Below are positions 27,493 through 35,443 of a stretch of DNA of 64,000 nucleotides, piece by piece. The position numbers and the translations under genes were made by a program. This DNA is from Aureitalea sp. L0-47. GTDB taxonomy: Bacteria; Bacteroidota; Bacteroidia; Flavobacteriales; Flavobacteriaceae. The stretch spans positions 62,001 to 126,000 of the forward strand of contig NZ_JAFMTQ010000008.1 of the NCBI RefSeq assembly GCF_026126405.1. The letters run 5' to 3'. Under the pieces are notes generated by a model. The model searched no databases and was not told where the DNA came from. It worked only from the letters and a program-made list of their open reading frames with translations. Position 1 is the first letter of the stretch; each line of letters starts with the position of its first letter.

Positions 27493-28494
27493 ATGCAAAA
27501 GACAGTAGCACAGAAAGTTAGATTAGGTATTTTCGTGATTTTAGGTACAACTTTATTGGTTTCCGCGCTTTATTTTATTGGTAACCGACAGAACCTCTTT
27601 GGAAAGAACATAGAGCTGCACTCGGAGTTTACTAACGTCAACGGTTTGCAGCTGGGTAACAACGTGCGTTATTCCGGTATTAATGTAGGTACAGTTAAAG
27701 CAATCAACATGATAGGACAATCTCGTATCGTGGTTTCTATGTTCATAGAGGAAAAGATTGCTAAGCGTATCAATAAGAACGCGGTGGCTACCATTGGTTC
27801 GGATGGCTTGGTGGGGAGCATGCTTATCAATATTCTGCCGCAGGAGGGGACATCCCCGCCCATTGTTTCCGGAGACACTATACAGTCGTACACCAAGATC
27901 GGGGCCAATGATATTTTGAGTACGCTGAGTGTGACCAACGAAAATGCCGCCATACTCACTTCCGATCTTTTAAAGATCACAACCAAGATCATAGAGGGGG
28001 AAGGAACCATTAGCATGTTGATCAACGATACCACCATGGCCGAAAACCTCAAATTAAGCGTTATCGAGTTGAGAAGGGCGAGCTCGGGGGCTAATGAGGC
28101 GATCCGGCAGTTAAACGGTATTATCGCGGGTATCGATTTCGACGAGAGCGTAGCCGGGGTATTACTTAACGATTCCGTTTCAGGAGAAAAAGTTAAGAAG
28201 ATCATTACCGACCTTGAATCCAGCAGTGGTAATATCGAAATGGTAAGTGCCCAGCTGGATGAGTATGTGAGTGAGATGCGAGCTGGTGAGGGTGCGGTGA
28301 ACAAACTGATCAATGACGAAGTTTTCGCTCAGAACCTGGACACAACACTGTTGAACTTAAAGGAAGCCACCAATAGGCTGAATACGAATATGGAGGCGCT
28401 GAAGCACAATTTCCTCTTCAGGGGCTATTTCAGAAAGCTGGAGCGCCAGAAAAAGAAAGCCGAGCGGGATTCCCTAAAAAAACTAAAAAAATGA
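27493..28494 (+). CDS. mlaD: MlaD-type MCE-domain lipid-binding protein
   Basis: One N-terminal membrane anchor (about residues 10-28) is followed by an MCE domain (about 38-120; NVNGLQLGNNVRYSGINVGTVKAI) and a long helical region to residue 333. MCE proteins form hexameric rings that carry lipids across the periplasm. The C-terminus is very basic (KLERQKKKAERDSLKKLKK). It overlaps the next gene by 4 bp. Confidence 0.9.
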   Translation: MQKTVAQKVRLGIFVILGTTLLVSALYFIGNRQNLFGKNIELHSEFTNVNGLQLGNNVRYSGINVGTVKAINMIGQSRIVVSMFIEEKIAKRINKNAVATIGSDGLVGSMLINILPQEGTSPPIVSGDTIQSYTKIGANDILSTLSVTNENAAILTSDLLKITTKIIEGEGTISMLINDTTMAENLKLSVIELRRASSGANEAIRQLNGIIAGIDFDESVAGVLLNDSVSGEKVKKIITDLESSSGNIEMVSAQLDEYVSEMRAGEGAVNKLINDEVFAQNLDTTLLNLKEATNRLNTNMEALKHNFLFRGYFRKLERQKKKAERDSLKKLKK

Positions 28495-28982
28495 AACTAG
28501 AACATCTGGAAGAACGTGTAGCCGATTACAAGATGTCCATTGAAAAGGTAGTCGATAAGAAAACTATGTGGAACGAGAGTTTAAAAGGGTTGATAAAGAA
28601 TACCCTGAAGAGCATTGTGAATCGTTATGACATTGGTTGGAAGGTACAGGAATTGAGTTGGATGTATTCCAATGAAGCAGTAAATATCACTTTCGAATCA
28701 TTTCCTCCCGAACTGATCGATTGTACAAACCGCATACCTGCCTATCAATTCATTCCGGGCGGATCACTGGTGTTTTCACAAACCTACAATGGTGATGTTT
28801 TCGTATTTATACTATTGCCACATAACGAAACCATACAGAATGAAAAGGACATGATAGATATGGGTACATTTTCTCCTTCGGAAATGACCGAGAAATTAAT
28901 TGTAGAGAAAGTAGATGATTTCCTGAAAGAAATGATCCGATGGGAATTACCCAATAAGAAAAATCGCGTAGGATTTAGTTGA
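28491..28982 (+). CDS. Conserved protein at the end of the mla operon, unknown function
   Basis: A 163-residue soluble protein without signal peptide or membrane segment. I do not recognise a family. The sequence mixes an N-terminal helix with a beta-rich middle (VNITFESFPPEL; GSLVFSQTYNGDVFVFILLP) and a helical end. The start overlaps the MCE gene by 4 bp, so it is co-translated with mlaEFD and may serve the same lipid transport process; that is inference from position only. Confidence 0.75.
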   Translation: MKLEHLEERVADYKMSIEKVVDKKTMWNESLKGLIKNTLKSIVNRYDIGWKVQELSWMYSNEAVNITFESFPPELIDCTNRIPAYQFIPGGSLVFSQTYNGDVFVFILLPHNETIQNEKDMIDMGTFSPSEMTEKLIVEKVDDFLKEMIRWELPNKKNRVGFS

Positions 28983-28998
28983 TCAGTAGTGTATGAAA

Positions 28999-29412
28999 TT
29001 AAGGTCTTTTCTGTTGTTCAAGGTAGAATTTAATTACATCGGCAGTGGAAACAATACCTGCAACTTTGTCTCCTTCTAATACTGGAATGGCCCTGAATCT
29101 ACCTCTTCCCAGCTCTTCTGCAACATCCTGGATGGGTGTTGAGGTTTTCACCGTGTAAGGATTGGGTGTCATAATATCTTTAACCGTAAGTTTATGATAA
29201 ATCTCGTTGCTGTCGTCCAGTCCCGCACCCTTGATTCGATACATAAAATCGATTAGACTCACCATTCCCACTAGCCTGTCGTTTTCAATAACGGGTATGT
29301 GATGGTGGAAGTCGGACTTTTCGTATATGTGCTTAACATCTATGAGTTTTTGTGAGGGTGATACACATACCACTTCTTTGGTCATTATCGATTCGACAGC
29401 CCTGGGTTTCAT
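28999..29412 (-). CDS. CBS-domain pair protein
   Basis: A 137-residue protein made almost entirely of two CBS motifs (MKPRAVESIMTKEVVCVSP, about 1-60; VKDIMTPNPYTVKTSTPIQDVAEEL, about 75-135). CBS pairs bind adenine nucleotides or related ligands and act as energy or redox sensors. The ATG at 29412 fits the domain start; an upstream TTG at 29430 is less likely. It is convergent with the mla operon, and divergent from the phasin-like gene across a shared Crp/Fnr-type site. Confidence 0.88.
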   Translation of the reverse strand: MKPRAVESIMTKEVVCVSPSQKLIDVKHIYEKSDFHHHIPVIENDRLVGMVSLIDFMYRIKGAGLDDSNEIYHKLTVKDIMTPNPYTVKTSTPIQDVAEELGRGRFRAIPVLEGDKVAGIVSTADVIKFYLEQQKRP

Positions 29413-29440
29413 AACTACGGAATTTTGCAATTTACAAGCT

Positions 29441-29514
29441 TAAAGTAAAGGTGAAAAGCTCAATTTTCAACTGATCAAAGTCATAGTTACGGCTACTGTT
29501 ATACGATAACTTTG
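29441..29514. promoter_or_regulatory. Crp/Fnr-type site between CBS and phasin-like genes
   Basis: CTGATCAAAGTCAT has the core TGA-N6-TCA at 29472-29483 (centre 29477.5). On the plus strand a perfect -7 element TAACTTTG is at 29507-29514, with its first TTT base at 29511, 33.5 nt away. On the minus strand a weaker TTACTTTA (29448 to 29441) has its TTT starting at 29444, also 33.5 nt away. One site could therefore activate both divergent genes. Confidence 0.68.
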
Positions 29515-29543
29515 TTAGTAATGCATTCTCAAATTGCCGTACT

Positions 29544-29918
29544 ATGAAAACTAAAACAATACTAGAACTACTCACGCTTTCGGCAAGCCTGTATCACATC
29601 GCGAAAGACACTCATCTGATGGAAAAAATACAGGAATATTCAGAAAAGAGCAAACAGGGCATCAACCAGGTAGCTGCAGAACCTTTGTTGGATGAAGATG
29701 GAAATGAACTTGAACTTATGGATAAGATCCTCCATAAAGCCGGGGAGATGAAGCAGGAGCTGGAAATGAAGATCGAAGAGCTGGTGGCTGCTTTCTACAA
29801 AAAGATAAACGTGGCACACCTGGATGAAATTAAAGCCTTGAATGAAAAGCAAGATAAGGCAGACAGGACGATAGCGCTTCTGGAAGCTAGGCTGAACAAG
29901 CTCGAATTAAAAACGTAA
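29544..29918 (+). CDS. Phasin-like coiled-coil protein
   Basis: A 124-residue, helical, charged protein without signal peptide. It has a short hydrophobic start (ILELLTLSASLYHIAKD), an acidic middle, and a C-terminal coiled coil with leucines at heptad spacing (DRTIALLEARLNKLEL). The shape resembles small granule-associated phasins, but I see no diagnostic motif. It ends one base before the AarF-type gene and should be on the same transcript. Confidence 0.7.
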   Translation: MKTKTILELLTLSASLYHIAKDTHLMEKIQEYSEKSKQGINQVAAEPLLDEDGNELELMDKILHKAGEMKQELEMKIEELVAAFYKKINVAHLDEIKALNEKQDKADRTIALLEARLNKLELKT

Positions 29919-29919
29919 G

Positions 29920-31623
29920 ATGGGTATCCTAACGGGCATAGGACGAAAGTTTAGATCGGTATCTCGTTACAACCAGATCTTAAAGGTACTTCTGAAATAT
30001 GGTTTCGAGGATCTGGTGCAGCACCTGGAGGAGCGGAATGAATATAATCTCCTTCGGAAAATGATACCGAAATCTTCCCGCAAACACGCTGTAATGTATA
30101 CCAAGTGGGAGAAAATGCGTATGGTTTGCGAGGAATTAGGCCCCACTTTTGTAAAATTTGGCCAGATACTCAGCAATCGTCCGGACCTTATTCCTTTGGA
30201 ACTCGTTCTCGAACTTGAGAAGTTACAGGACAATGTTCCACCCATGGCCGAAGATGTCGCCAAAAAGGTGGTTGAAGAAGAATTGAACGCGCCGGTACAT
30301 GAGTTATTTGCCTGGTTCGAACCAAAATCCTTCGCTTCGGCATCCATGGCGCAGGTGCACAAAGTAACGCTACACACAGGAAGGCGGGTTGCGCTGAAAG
30401 TCCAACGCCCGGGTATTCAAGAGATCATCGAAGAGGATATCAAGGTAATGTACAAGGTGGCCGAGATCATTGAAAAACGGATACCTTCTGTGCGAAACTT
30501 CGATCCGGTTGGCCTGGTTCGCAATTTTGAAGATGCCATTACCAAGGAAATGGATTTTATCAATGAATCCATCAATGTGCAACGCTTTTACAACAACTGG
30601 TACCTGGATCGCGGTCGGGATCAGTTTGCCTGTTCCCCCAAAGTATACCAGGAATTCACGACAAGTAAGGTGCTGGCACTTGAGTTTATGAACGGAACCA
30701 AGATTGGCAGGATCCAGAGATTGGAGGAAAAGGGGTTCGACACCAAGATGATCGCGCGGCGATTGACAAAGAGTTTCTTTAAGCAAATATTTGAATACGG
30801 ATTTTTCCATGCAGATCCACATCCGGGAAATTTACTCGTGCTGCCCAACGGAAAGATCTGTTATCTCGACTTCGGAATGATGGGAAGCATACTTCCGAGG
30901 GATATTGAAGTCTTTGGTAAGTTATTCCTGGCAATTTCCCGCAAGGAGGTTAACAAGGTGATCAAGGCGCTTCAGCGGTTGTCTAACGAAATGGTGGTAG
31001 ACGATATGCGCAGCCTGGAATTCGATATTTCAGAATTCATTGAGAAATATTATACTCGCGACATTCATAAGAATGAGATGAGTACCATATTGTTAGAATT
31101 AAAGGATATTATCATTAAAAACGGACTGGTAGTACCTTCTCATTTCTTCCTCTTCGCAAGATCACTGGTAACTATAGAGGGTGTAGTACAGAAGTTGGAC
31201 CCAAAATTAGAACAGTTTGATGTAGTAAAACCTTATCTCTCCAGGGCAGTGAGTAAAGGCTTCGACCCTATAAAGCTAGGTGAGAAAGCGTATAATTCCA
31301 TTTATGAACTTGCCAGTTATATGGAGGAGTTTCCGAGGGATCTTCGAAACGCCATCCGTAGAATTAATACCGGACAGGTAAAGGTAGATCTAACGCACAA
31401 AGGGATGGATCCTATGATTCACACCATAAACAGGGTAACTAAACAGTTGGTAACTGCATTTATCATGGTAGCACTTATTGTAGGAGCTGCACTGCTCATC
31501 ACATTTAAGATAGGTCCGCTGTGGTGGGATAATTCTGCCTTTGGAATTCTCTGTGCCGCCGCCGCTGCAATATTAGCCATAGGCATGTTACGCGACATCA
31601 GTAAAGGTGATTACGATCGATGA
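29920..31623 (+). CDS. AarF/ABC1/UbiB family protein kinase-like protein
   Basis: A 567-residue atypical kinase. The family-specific KxGQ motif is in VKFGQILSNRPDLIP (about residue 80). The ATP site includes ASASMAQVH and VALKVQRPG, and the catalytic part has FHADPHPGN and YLDFGMMG. Two hydrophobic helices at the C-terminus (about 500-560) probably anchor it to the membrane. Family members are linked to quinone biosynthesis and lipid-dependent functions. Its Crp/Fnr-type promoter would place it in low-oxygen physiology. Confidence 0.9.
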   Translation: MGILTGIGRKFRSVSRYNQILKVLLKYGFEDLVQHLEERNEYNLLRKMIPKSSRKHAVMYTKWEKMRMVCEELGPTFVKFGQILSNRPDLIPLELVLELEKLQDNVPPMAEDVAKKVVEEELNAPVHELFAWFEPKSFASASMAQVHKVTLHTGRRVALKVQRPGIQEIIEEDIKVMYKVAEIIEKRIPSVRNFDPVGLVRNFEDAITKEMDFINESINVQRFYNNWYLDRGRDQFACSPKVYQEFTTSKVLALEFMNGTKIGRIQRLEEKGFDTKMIARRLTKSFFKQIFEYGFFHADPHPGNLLVLPNGKICYLDFGMMGSILPRDIEVFGKLFLAISRKEVNKVIKALQRLSNEMVVDDMRSLEFDISEFIEKYYTRDIHKNEMSTILLELKDIIIKNGLVVPSHFFLFARSLVTIEGVVQKLDPKLEQFDVVKPYLSRAVSKGFDPIKLGEKAYNSIYELASYMEEFPRDLRNAIRRINTGQVKVDLTHKGMDPMIHTINRVTKQLVTAFIMVALIVGAALLITFKIGPLWWDNSAFGILCAAAAAILAIGMLRDISKGDYDR

Positions 31624-31655
31624 GTTTTATTCTTTCTGAATAAATTATTTCTTCT

Positions 31656-32255
31656 TTAGACTTTCTGAAATGCTTTCTTGAAGTGATCGAATGCTACGGA
31701 GATCTCTCCCTGGAAATGTTCCCAGCGTGTTGCTTCTGTTTCGGGTTCTTTCGATTTGAACCTGTCTATGAATTCATTGAATTCCACCTTTCCTTTTTCG
31801 AAAGCCTCTTTAGCACTTTCCCTGCCTTCATCGAATTTTTCTTCCAGGATCTCGAGCTGAACTTTAAATATCTCGATCTCAATGAGCAGTATAGCGTACA
31901 TCTGTTGAAGCTTTTCGTTGCTTTTTATCTTAGCTTCGATCTGGTGAATGAGGGAGAGTAGCTTTCTTTTTTGTTGTTTGAAAGCATCTTGCGATTCTGC
32001 TTTACCCAACGCCAATTGAACTCTTAGTTCTTCCAACTTCATCTGCAGATCTTCCAGTTTATCCTTGCCCGTTTGGATCTTGGATTTACTTTCGTGAATG
32101 AAATGGTTGAATTTCTTTTTCACGTCTTCGTATTTGTCTTGCGCTTCGGCCTTTCCCAATGCGGTTTGTACCTGAAACTCCTCAATCTCAACGGCTGCTT
32201 TCCGAAGGGCCTTAGCGACTTTGTCCATCAAATGAGAATTTTCATTTTCTTTCAT
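31656..32255 (-). CDS. Coiled-coil protein with internal 50-residue repeats
   Basis: A 199-residue, almost entirely helical protein without signal peptide. It is built from related segments: EEFQVQTALGKAEAQDKY at residues 25-42 and EELRVQLALGKAESQDAF at 75-92 are 50 residues apart, and a weaker third copy begins near residue 128 (EIFKVQLEILEEKFDEG). No enzyme motif is present. A structural, stress-related or granule-coat role is possible but not shown. It has its own candidate Crp/Fnr-type promoter. Confidence 0.78.
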   Translation of the reverse strand: MKENENSHLMDKVAKALRKAAVEIEEFQVQTALGKAEAQDKYEDVKKKFNHFIHESKSKIQTGKDKLEDLQMKLEELRVQLALGKAESQDAFKQQKRKLLSLIHQIEAKIKSNEKLQQMYAILLIEIEIFKVQLEILEEKFDEGRESAKEAFEKGKVEFNEFIDRFKSKEPETEATRWEHFQGEISVAFDHFKKAFQKV

Positions 32256-32279
32256 GATATCAGGGTTTAACTATTCTAG

Positions 32280-32322
32280 TAAATGTCTGTAAATATGTCG
32301 GTGATTACAATGAGGAATGTCA
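32280..32322 (-). promoter_or_regulatory. Candidate Crp/Fnr-type site of the coiled-coil gene
   Basis: ATGAGGAATGTCAC has the core TGA-N6-TCA at 32311-32322 (centre 32316.5). The minus strand reads GACATTTA from 32287 to 32280, a poor -7 element, but its TTT starts at 32283, again 33.5 nt from the centre. This is the weakest member of the set. Confidence 0.5.
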
Positions 32323-32370
32323 CCAATTGGTGTTATTAAAAGTATTATTTCTTCAGAATAAATATTGCGA

Positions 32371-32649
32371 CTATTGGCTTGTAGAACCCATACGACCCGC
32401 GGCACAGCTGACGAAGGACTTTGCTTTGGTCATAAAGGAATTAGCATCTTCAGCCAATGGATATCCGAGAGCGATCAGTTTGTGATGCGCTGTTTCGTAG
32501 GCTTCCTGATTCTCGAAATCGAAAGTAACGGAAGAATCCTCGTCATTAACAATGACTTCGGATATTCCGGGTAGCAATTCAAGGTTCTTACGAATGGTGT
32601 TTGCACACCCGCCACATTTCAAATTCTGAACGTATTGTGTAGTTTTCAT
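32371..32649 (-). CDS. Heavy-metal-associated (HMA) domain protein
   Basis: A 92-residue copper-chaperone-like protein. The metal site LKCGGC gives Cys12 and Cys15, followed by the usual ferredoxin-like fold (VTFDFENQEAYETAHHKLIALGYP). It is divergent from the copper P-type ATPase gene ccoI and probably handles copper for the cbb3 oxidase. Both genes share one Crp/Fnr-type site. Confidence 0.9.
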   Translation of the reverse strand: MKTTQYVQNLKCGGCANTIRKNLELLPGISEVIVNDEDSSVTFDFENQEAYETAHHKLIALGYPLAEDANSFMTKAKSFVSCAAGRMGSTSQ

Positions 32650-32665
32650 ATCAATTTATCTAGTC

Positions 32666-32739
32666 CAAATTTACAAACACCCGGCCAAAGAGTAGCTGAT
32701 TTTTGTCATAGTTTAACGATCTCCAACTTCCAATATTTG
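32666..32739. promoter_or_regulatory. Crp/Fnr-type site shared by the HMA gene and ccoI
   Basis: CTGATTTTTGTCAT has the core TGA-N6-TCA at 32697-32708 (centre 32702.5). The minus strand has a perfect -7 element TAAATTTG (32673 to 32666) with TTT starting at 32669. The plus strand has AATATTTG (32732-32739) with TTT starting at 32736. Both are exactly 33.5 nt from the centre, a mirror-symmetric divergent promoter. Confidence 0.72.
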
Positions 32740-32768
32740 CGACAGGTAAATGAGTAACTAAGTTGGAT

Positions 32769-35183
32769 ATGGAGCATTGCGCCCATTGTGGGGACCCATG
32801 CAAGGAGGAATTAATCTATCTGGAAAAGCTTCCATTTTGTTGTAACGGTTGTAAAACCGTTTACGAATTATTGCATGAAAATGACCTCAGTTATTATTAC
32901 GAATTAGAACAAACTCCCGGAGTATCTCCTAGAGAATTTGAACATAAGTTCGATTTTCTCGATAACGAAACTATTGCCGATAAATTACTGGAATTTAAAG
33001 ATGGCCATACAAGTGTGGTTGCTTTTCTAATTCCTTCCATTCACTGTTCCTCGTGTATATGGGTATTGGAGAACCTTAATAAACTTCAGCCCGCGGTTCA
33101 AAGTTCCCAGGTGAATTTTCCCGAAAAGACCATTCGGATCACGTTCAATTCGGATCGGGTTCACCTTAAGCAACTTGTTAAATTACTGAGCAGGATCGGT
33201 TATGAACCTTATATCTCCCTGGAGGATTCGGATAAGAAGAAACGAATCATCAACAGAAGCTTGATCTATAAATTGGCGGTAGCCGGCTTTGCATTCGGAA
33301 ATGTGATGTTTCTTTCATTCCCGGAATATTTCGAAGTGGATGGATACTGGCTTGAACGCTTTGCTCCGGTATTCCGTTGGTTAATGTTTGCCTATTCAAT
33401 TCCGGTGGTATTTTATGCGGCCCAGGATTATTTCATTTCAGCTTTCAAAGGATTGCGGTCGAGGATCTTAAACATCGATGTCCCCATTGCTCTGGGAATT
33501 CTGGTGCTATTCGTAAGAAGTACCATTGATATCGTCCTGAATTGGGGTACTGGCTTCTTCGATAGTCTCACCGGCCTGGTATTCTTCTTGTTGGTTGGGA
33601 AGTTCTTTCAGCAAAAAACATACAGTTACCTATCCTTTGAGAGGGATTATAAATCCTATTTCCCTATTGCGGTTACGCGATTGGCCAAGGATGAAAATGA
33701 AAATGTTTATGAAGAACAGGTAGAAGTTTATGAAATTAAAAAAGGAGACCGCATCCTGGTTCGAAACAACGAACTACTACCGGTGGATGCCATACTAATT
33801 AGAGGAAACGCTCTTATCGATTACAGTTTTGTAACTGGTGAATCTGAACTGGTCTCAAGGAACAGCGGTGATAAATTATTCGCCGGAGGGAAACAACAAG
33901 CCGGGGTATTGGAAGTTGAAGTGCTGAAACCTGTAGAACAAAGTTATCTCACTCAGCTATGGAGCAACGACGTGTTTGATGTGGATAAACACAGCGCTTT
34001 CCAGTCGTTCACAGACAGTATCTCCAAGCGGTTTACAGTGGCTGTTTTAACCATTGCTTTTGTGGCAACCTTGTTTTGGATGATCTATGATCCATCCAAA
34101 GCATTTAATGTCTTCACTGCAGTGCTCATCGTTGCATGTCCTTGTGCCATTGCACTATCGGCACCGTTTACGCATGGTAATTTGCTGAGGATCTTCGGAA
34201 GGTTGAGATTCTATGTTAAGGAGGCATTAGTGGTTGAAAGGATGGCGGGTGTAGATGCTGTGGTTTTCGACAAAACCGGAACACTTACCAGCGGCTCAGG
34301 CAGCAATATGACCTATGAAGGCATAGCACTTACGAATGATGAGGAGGAGCTGCTAACCAGTACCCTTAGGGCCTCCAATCACCCTTTGAGTAGGTCCTTG
34401 TACGATATGCTGAAGGATCATGATATCAAGACCCTGGACTCTTTCGAAGAGAAGGCAGGTAAGGGAATAACTGGATCGGCAGATGATCAGTTTATAAAAG
34501 TAGGTTCATATAAGTTCGTTTCCGAAGGAAAAGGAGATGAGAACAAATTGGAAGAAAGCATCAACAGGACAGCGGTTCACATCAGTAGTAATAATTTGTA
34601 TAAAGGATGTTATGTGTTTCAGAATCAATATCGTGACGGACTTTCAGAATTGCTGAAAGAACTTTCCAAAGAAAAGAAACTTGTGGTCTTGTCTGGTGAC
34701 AATGACGGAGAGCGTGAACGTTTAATGAAGCTAGTTCCTGCAGGAACGGCTATGTACTTCAATCAGAAGCCGGAAGACAAGCTCAACTTTATACATGAAA
34801 TGCAGCAAAACGGCAGCAAGGTCATGATGGTAGGAGATGGTTTGAATGATGCCGGTGCCTTGCAGCAAAGTGATATTGGTGTTGCCATTGCCGAGAATGT
34901 TAATATTTTTTCGCCGGCTTGTGATGCCATCCTGGATGCGTCTAAATTCGATCAACTTGCACAGTTCTTCCAATTGTCGAAATCAGGTATGCGAATTATT
35001 AGGTGGAGTTTTGTTTTATCACTGATTTACAATGTGATAGGATTGGGATTTGCAGTAACCGGGAATTTGGCTCCTGTTGTGGCAGCCATTCTTATGCCAT
35101 TGAGTTCCATAAGTATTGTTGTCTTCACCACGCTGGCAACGCGATATTTTGGGAGTCGGCTTATTAAAAATAAAAATGAATGA
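32769..35183 (+). CDS. ccoI: Copper-translocating P-type ATPase CcoI/FixI type
   Basis: CcoI supplies copper for assembly of cbb3 oxidase. An N-terminal cysteine-rich segment (CAHCGDPC ... CCNGC, about residues 4-28) precedes an HMA-like domain with Cys93 and Cys96 (IHCSSC). Eight membrane helices include the CPC metal site at about 456-458 (VACPCAIALSAP). TGES and DKTGTLT (phosphorylated Asp at about 501) and GDGLNDAGAL are present. The start is taken at the ATG at 32769; a TTG at 32763 is an alternative. Position next to ccoS and ccoN supports the role. Confidence 0.93.
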   Translation: MEHCAHCGDPCKEELIYLEKLPFCCNGCKTVYELLHENDLSYYYELEQTPGVSPREFEHKFDFLDNETIADKLLEFKDGHTSVVAFLIPSIHCSSCIWVLENLNKLQPAVQSSQVNFPEKTIRITFNSDRVHLKQLVKLLSRIGYEPYISLEDSDKKKRIINRSLIYKLAVAGFAFGNVMFLSFPEYFEVDGYWLERFAPVFRWLMFAYSIPVVFYAAQDYFISAFKGLRSRILNIDVPIALGILVLFVRSTIDIVLNWGTGFFDSLTGLVFFLLVGKFFQQKTYSYLSFERDYKSYFPIAVTRLAKDENENVYEEQVEVYEIKKGDRILVRNNELLPVDAILIRGNALIDYSFVTGESELVSRNSGDKLFAGGKQQAGVLEVEVLKPVEQSYLTQLWSNDVFDVDKHSAFQSFTDSISKRFTVAVLTIAFVATLFWMIYDPSKAFNVFTAVLIVACPCAIALSAPFTHGNLLRIFGRLRFYVKEALVVERMAGVDAVVFDKTGTLTSGSGSNMTYEGIALTNDEEELLTSTLRASNHPLSRSLYDMLKDHDIKTLDSFEEKAGKGITGSADDQFIKVGSYKFVSEGKGDENKLEESINRTAVHISSNNLYKGCYVFQNQYRDGLSELLKELSKEKKLVVLSGDNDGERERLMKLVPAGTAMYFNQKPEDKLNFIHEMQQNGSKVMMVGDGLNDAGALQQSDIGVAIAENVNIFSPACDAILDASKFDQLAQFFQLSKSGMRIIRWSFVLSLIYNVIGLGFAVTGNLAPVVAAILMPLSSISIVVFTTLATRYFGSRLIKNKNE

Positions 35184-35186
35184 ACC

Positions 35187-35229
35187 TGATAAATGTCATT
35201 TTTTGAGGCAGGGACTCAGGCTACTTTTA
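35187..35229 (+). promoter_or_regulatory. Crp/Fnr-type site of the ccoS-NO-Q-P operon
   Basis: CTGATAAATGTCAT has the core TGA-N6-TCA at 35187-35198 (centre 35192.5), starting 4 bp after the ccoI stop. The -7 element TACTTTTA is at 35222-35229 with TTT from 35226, 33.5 nt from the centre. The ccoS start is at 35250. Confidence 0.68.
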
Positions 35230-35249
35230 CGACTTAATTACACATAGGT

Positions 35250-35441
35250 ATGAGTATCATTTATGTTTTATTAACCATCAGTATTGTTGTGGCCCTTGGT
35301 TTCTTCGCGGCCTTCGTTATTTCTGTACGTAGCGGGCAATACGATGATACTTATACGCCTTCGGTACGAATGCTTTTTGAAGATGAAGTAGTGAAGGAAT
35401 CAACAGAGGATCAACCAATAGAAAATAACGACAAGCACTAA
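35250..35441 (+). CDS. ccoS: cbb3-type oxidase assembly protein CcoS
   Basis: A 63-residue protein with one membrane helix (about residues 4-26; VLLTISIVVALGFFAAFVI) and an acidic tail. The pattern of helix followed by SGQYDD is typical of CcoS, which is needed to insert cofactors into CcoN. It lies between ccoI and the oxidase subunits, 2 bp before ccoNO. Confidence 0.9.
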   Translation: MSIIYVLLTISIVVALGFFAAFVISVRSGQYDDTYTPSVRMLFEDEVVKESTEDQPIENNDKH

Positions 35442-35443
35442 TT

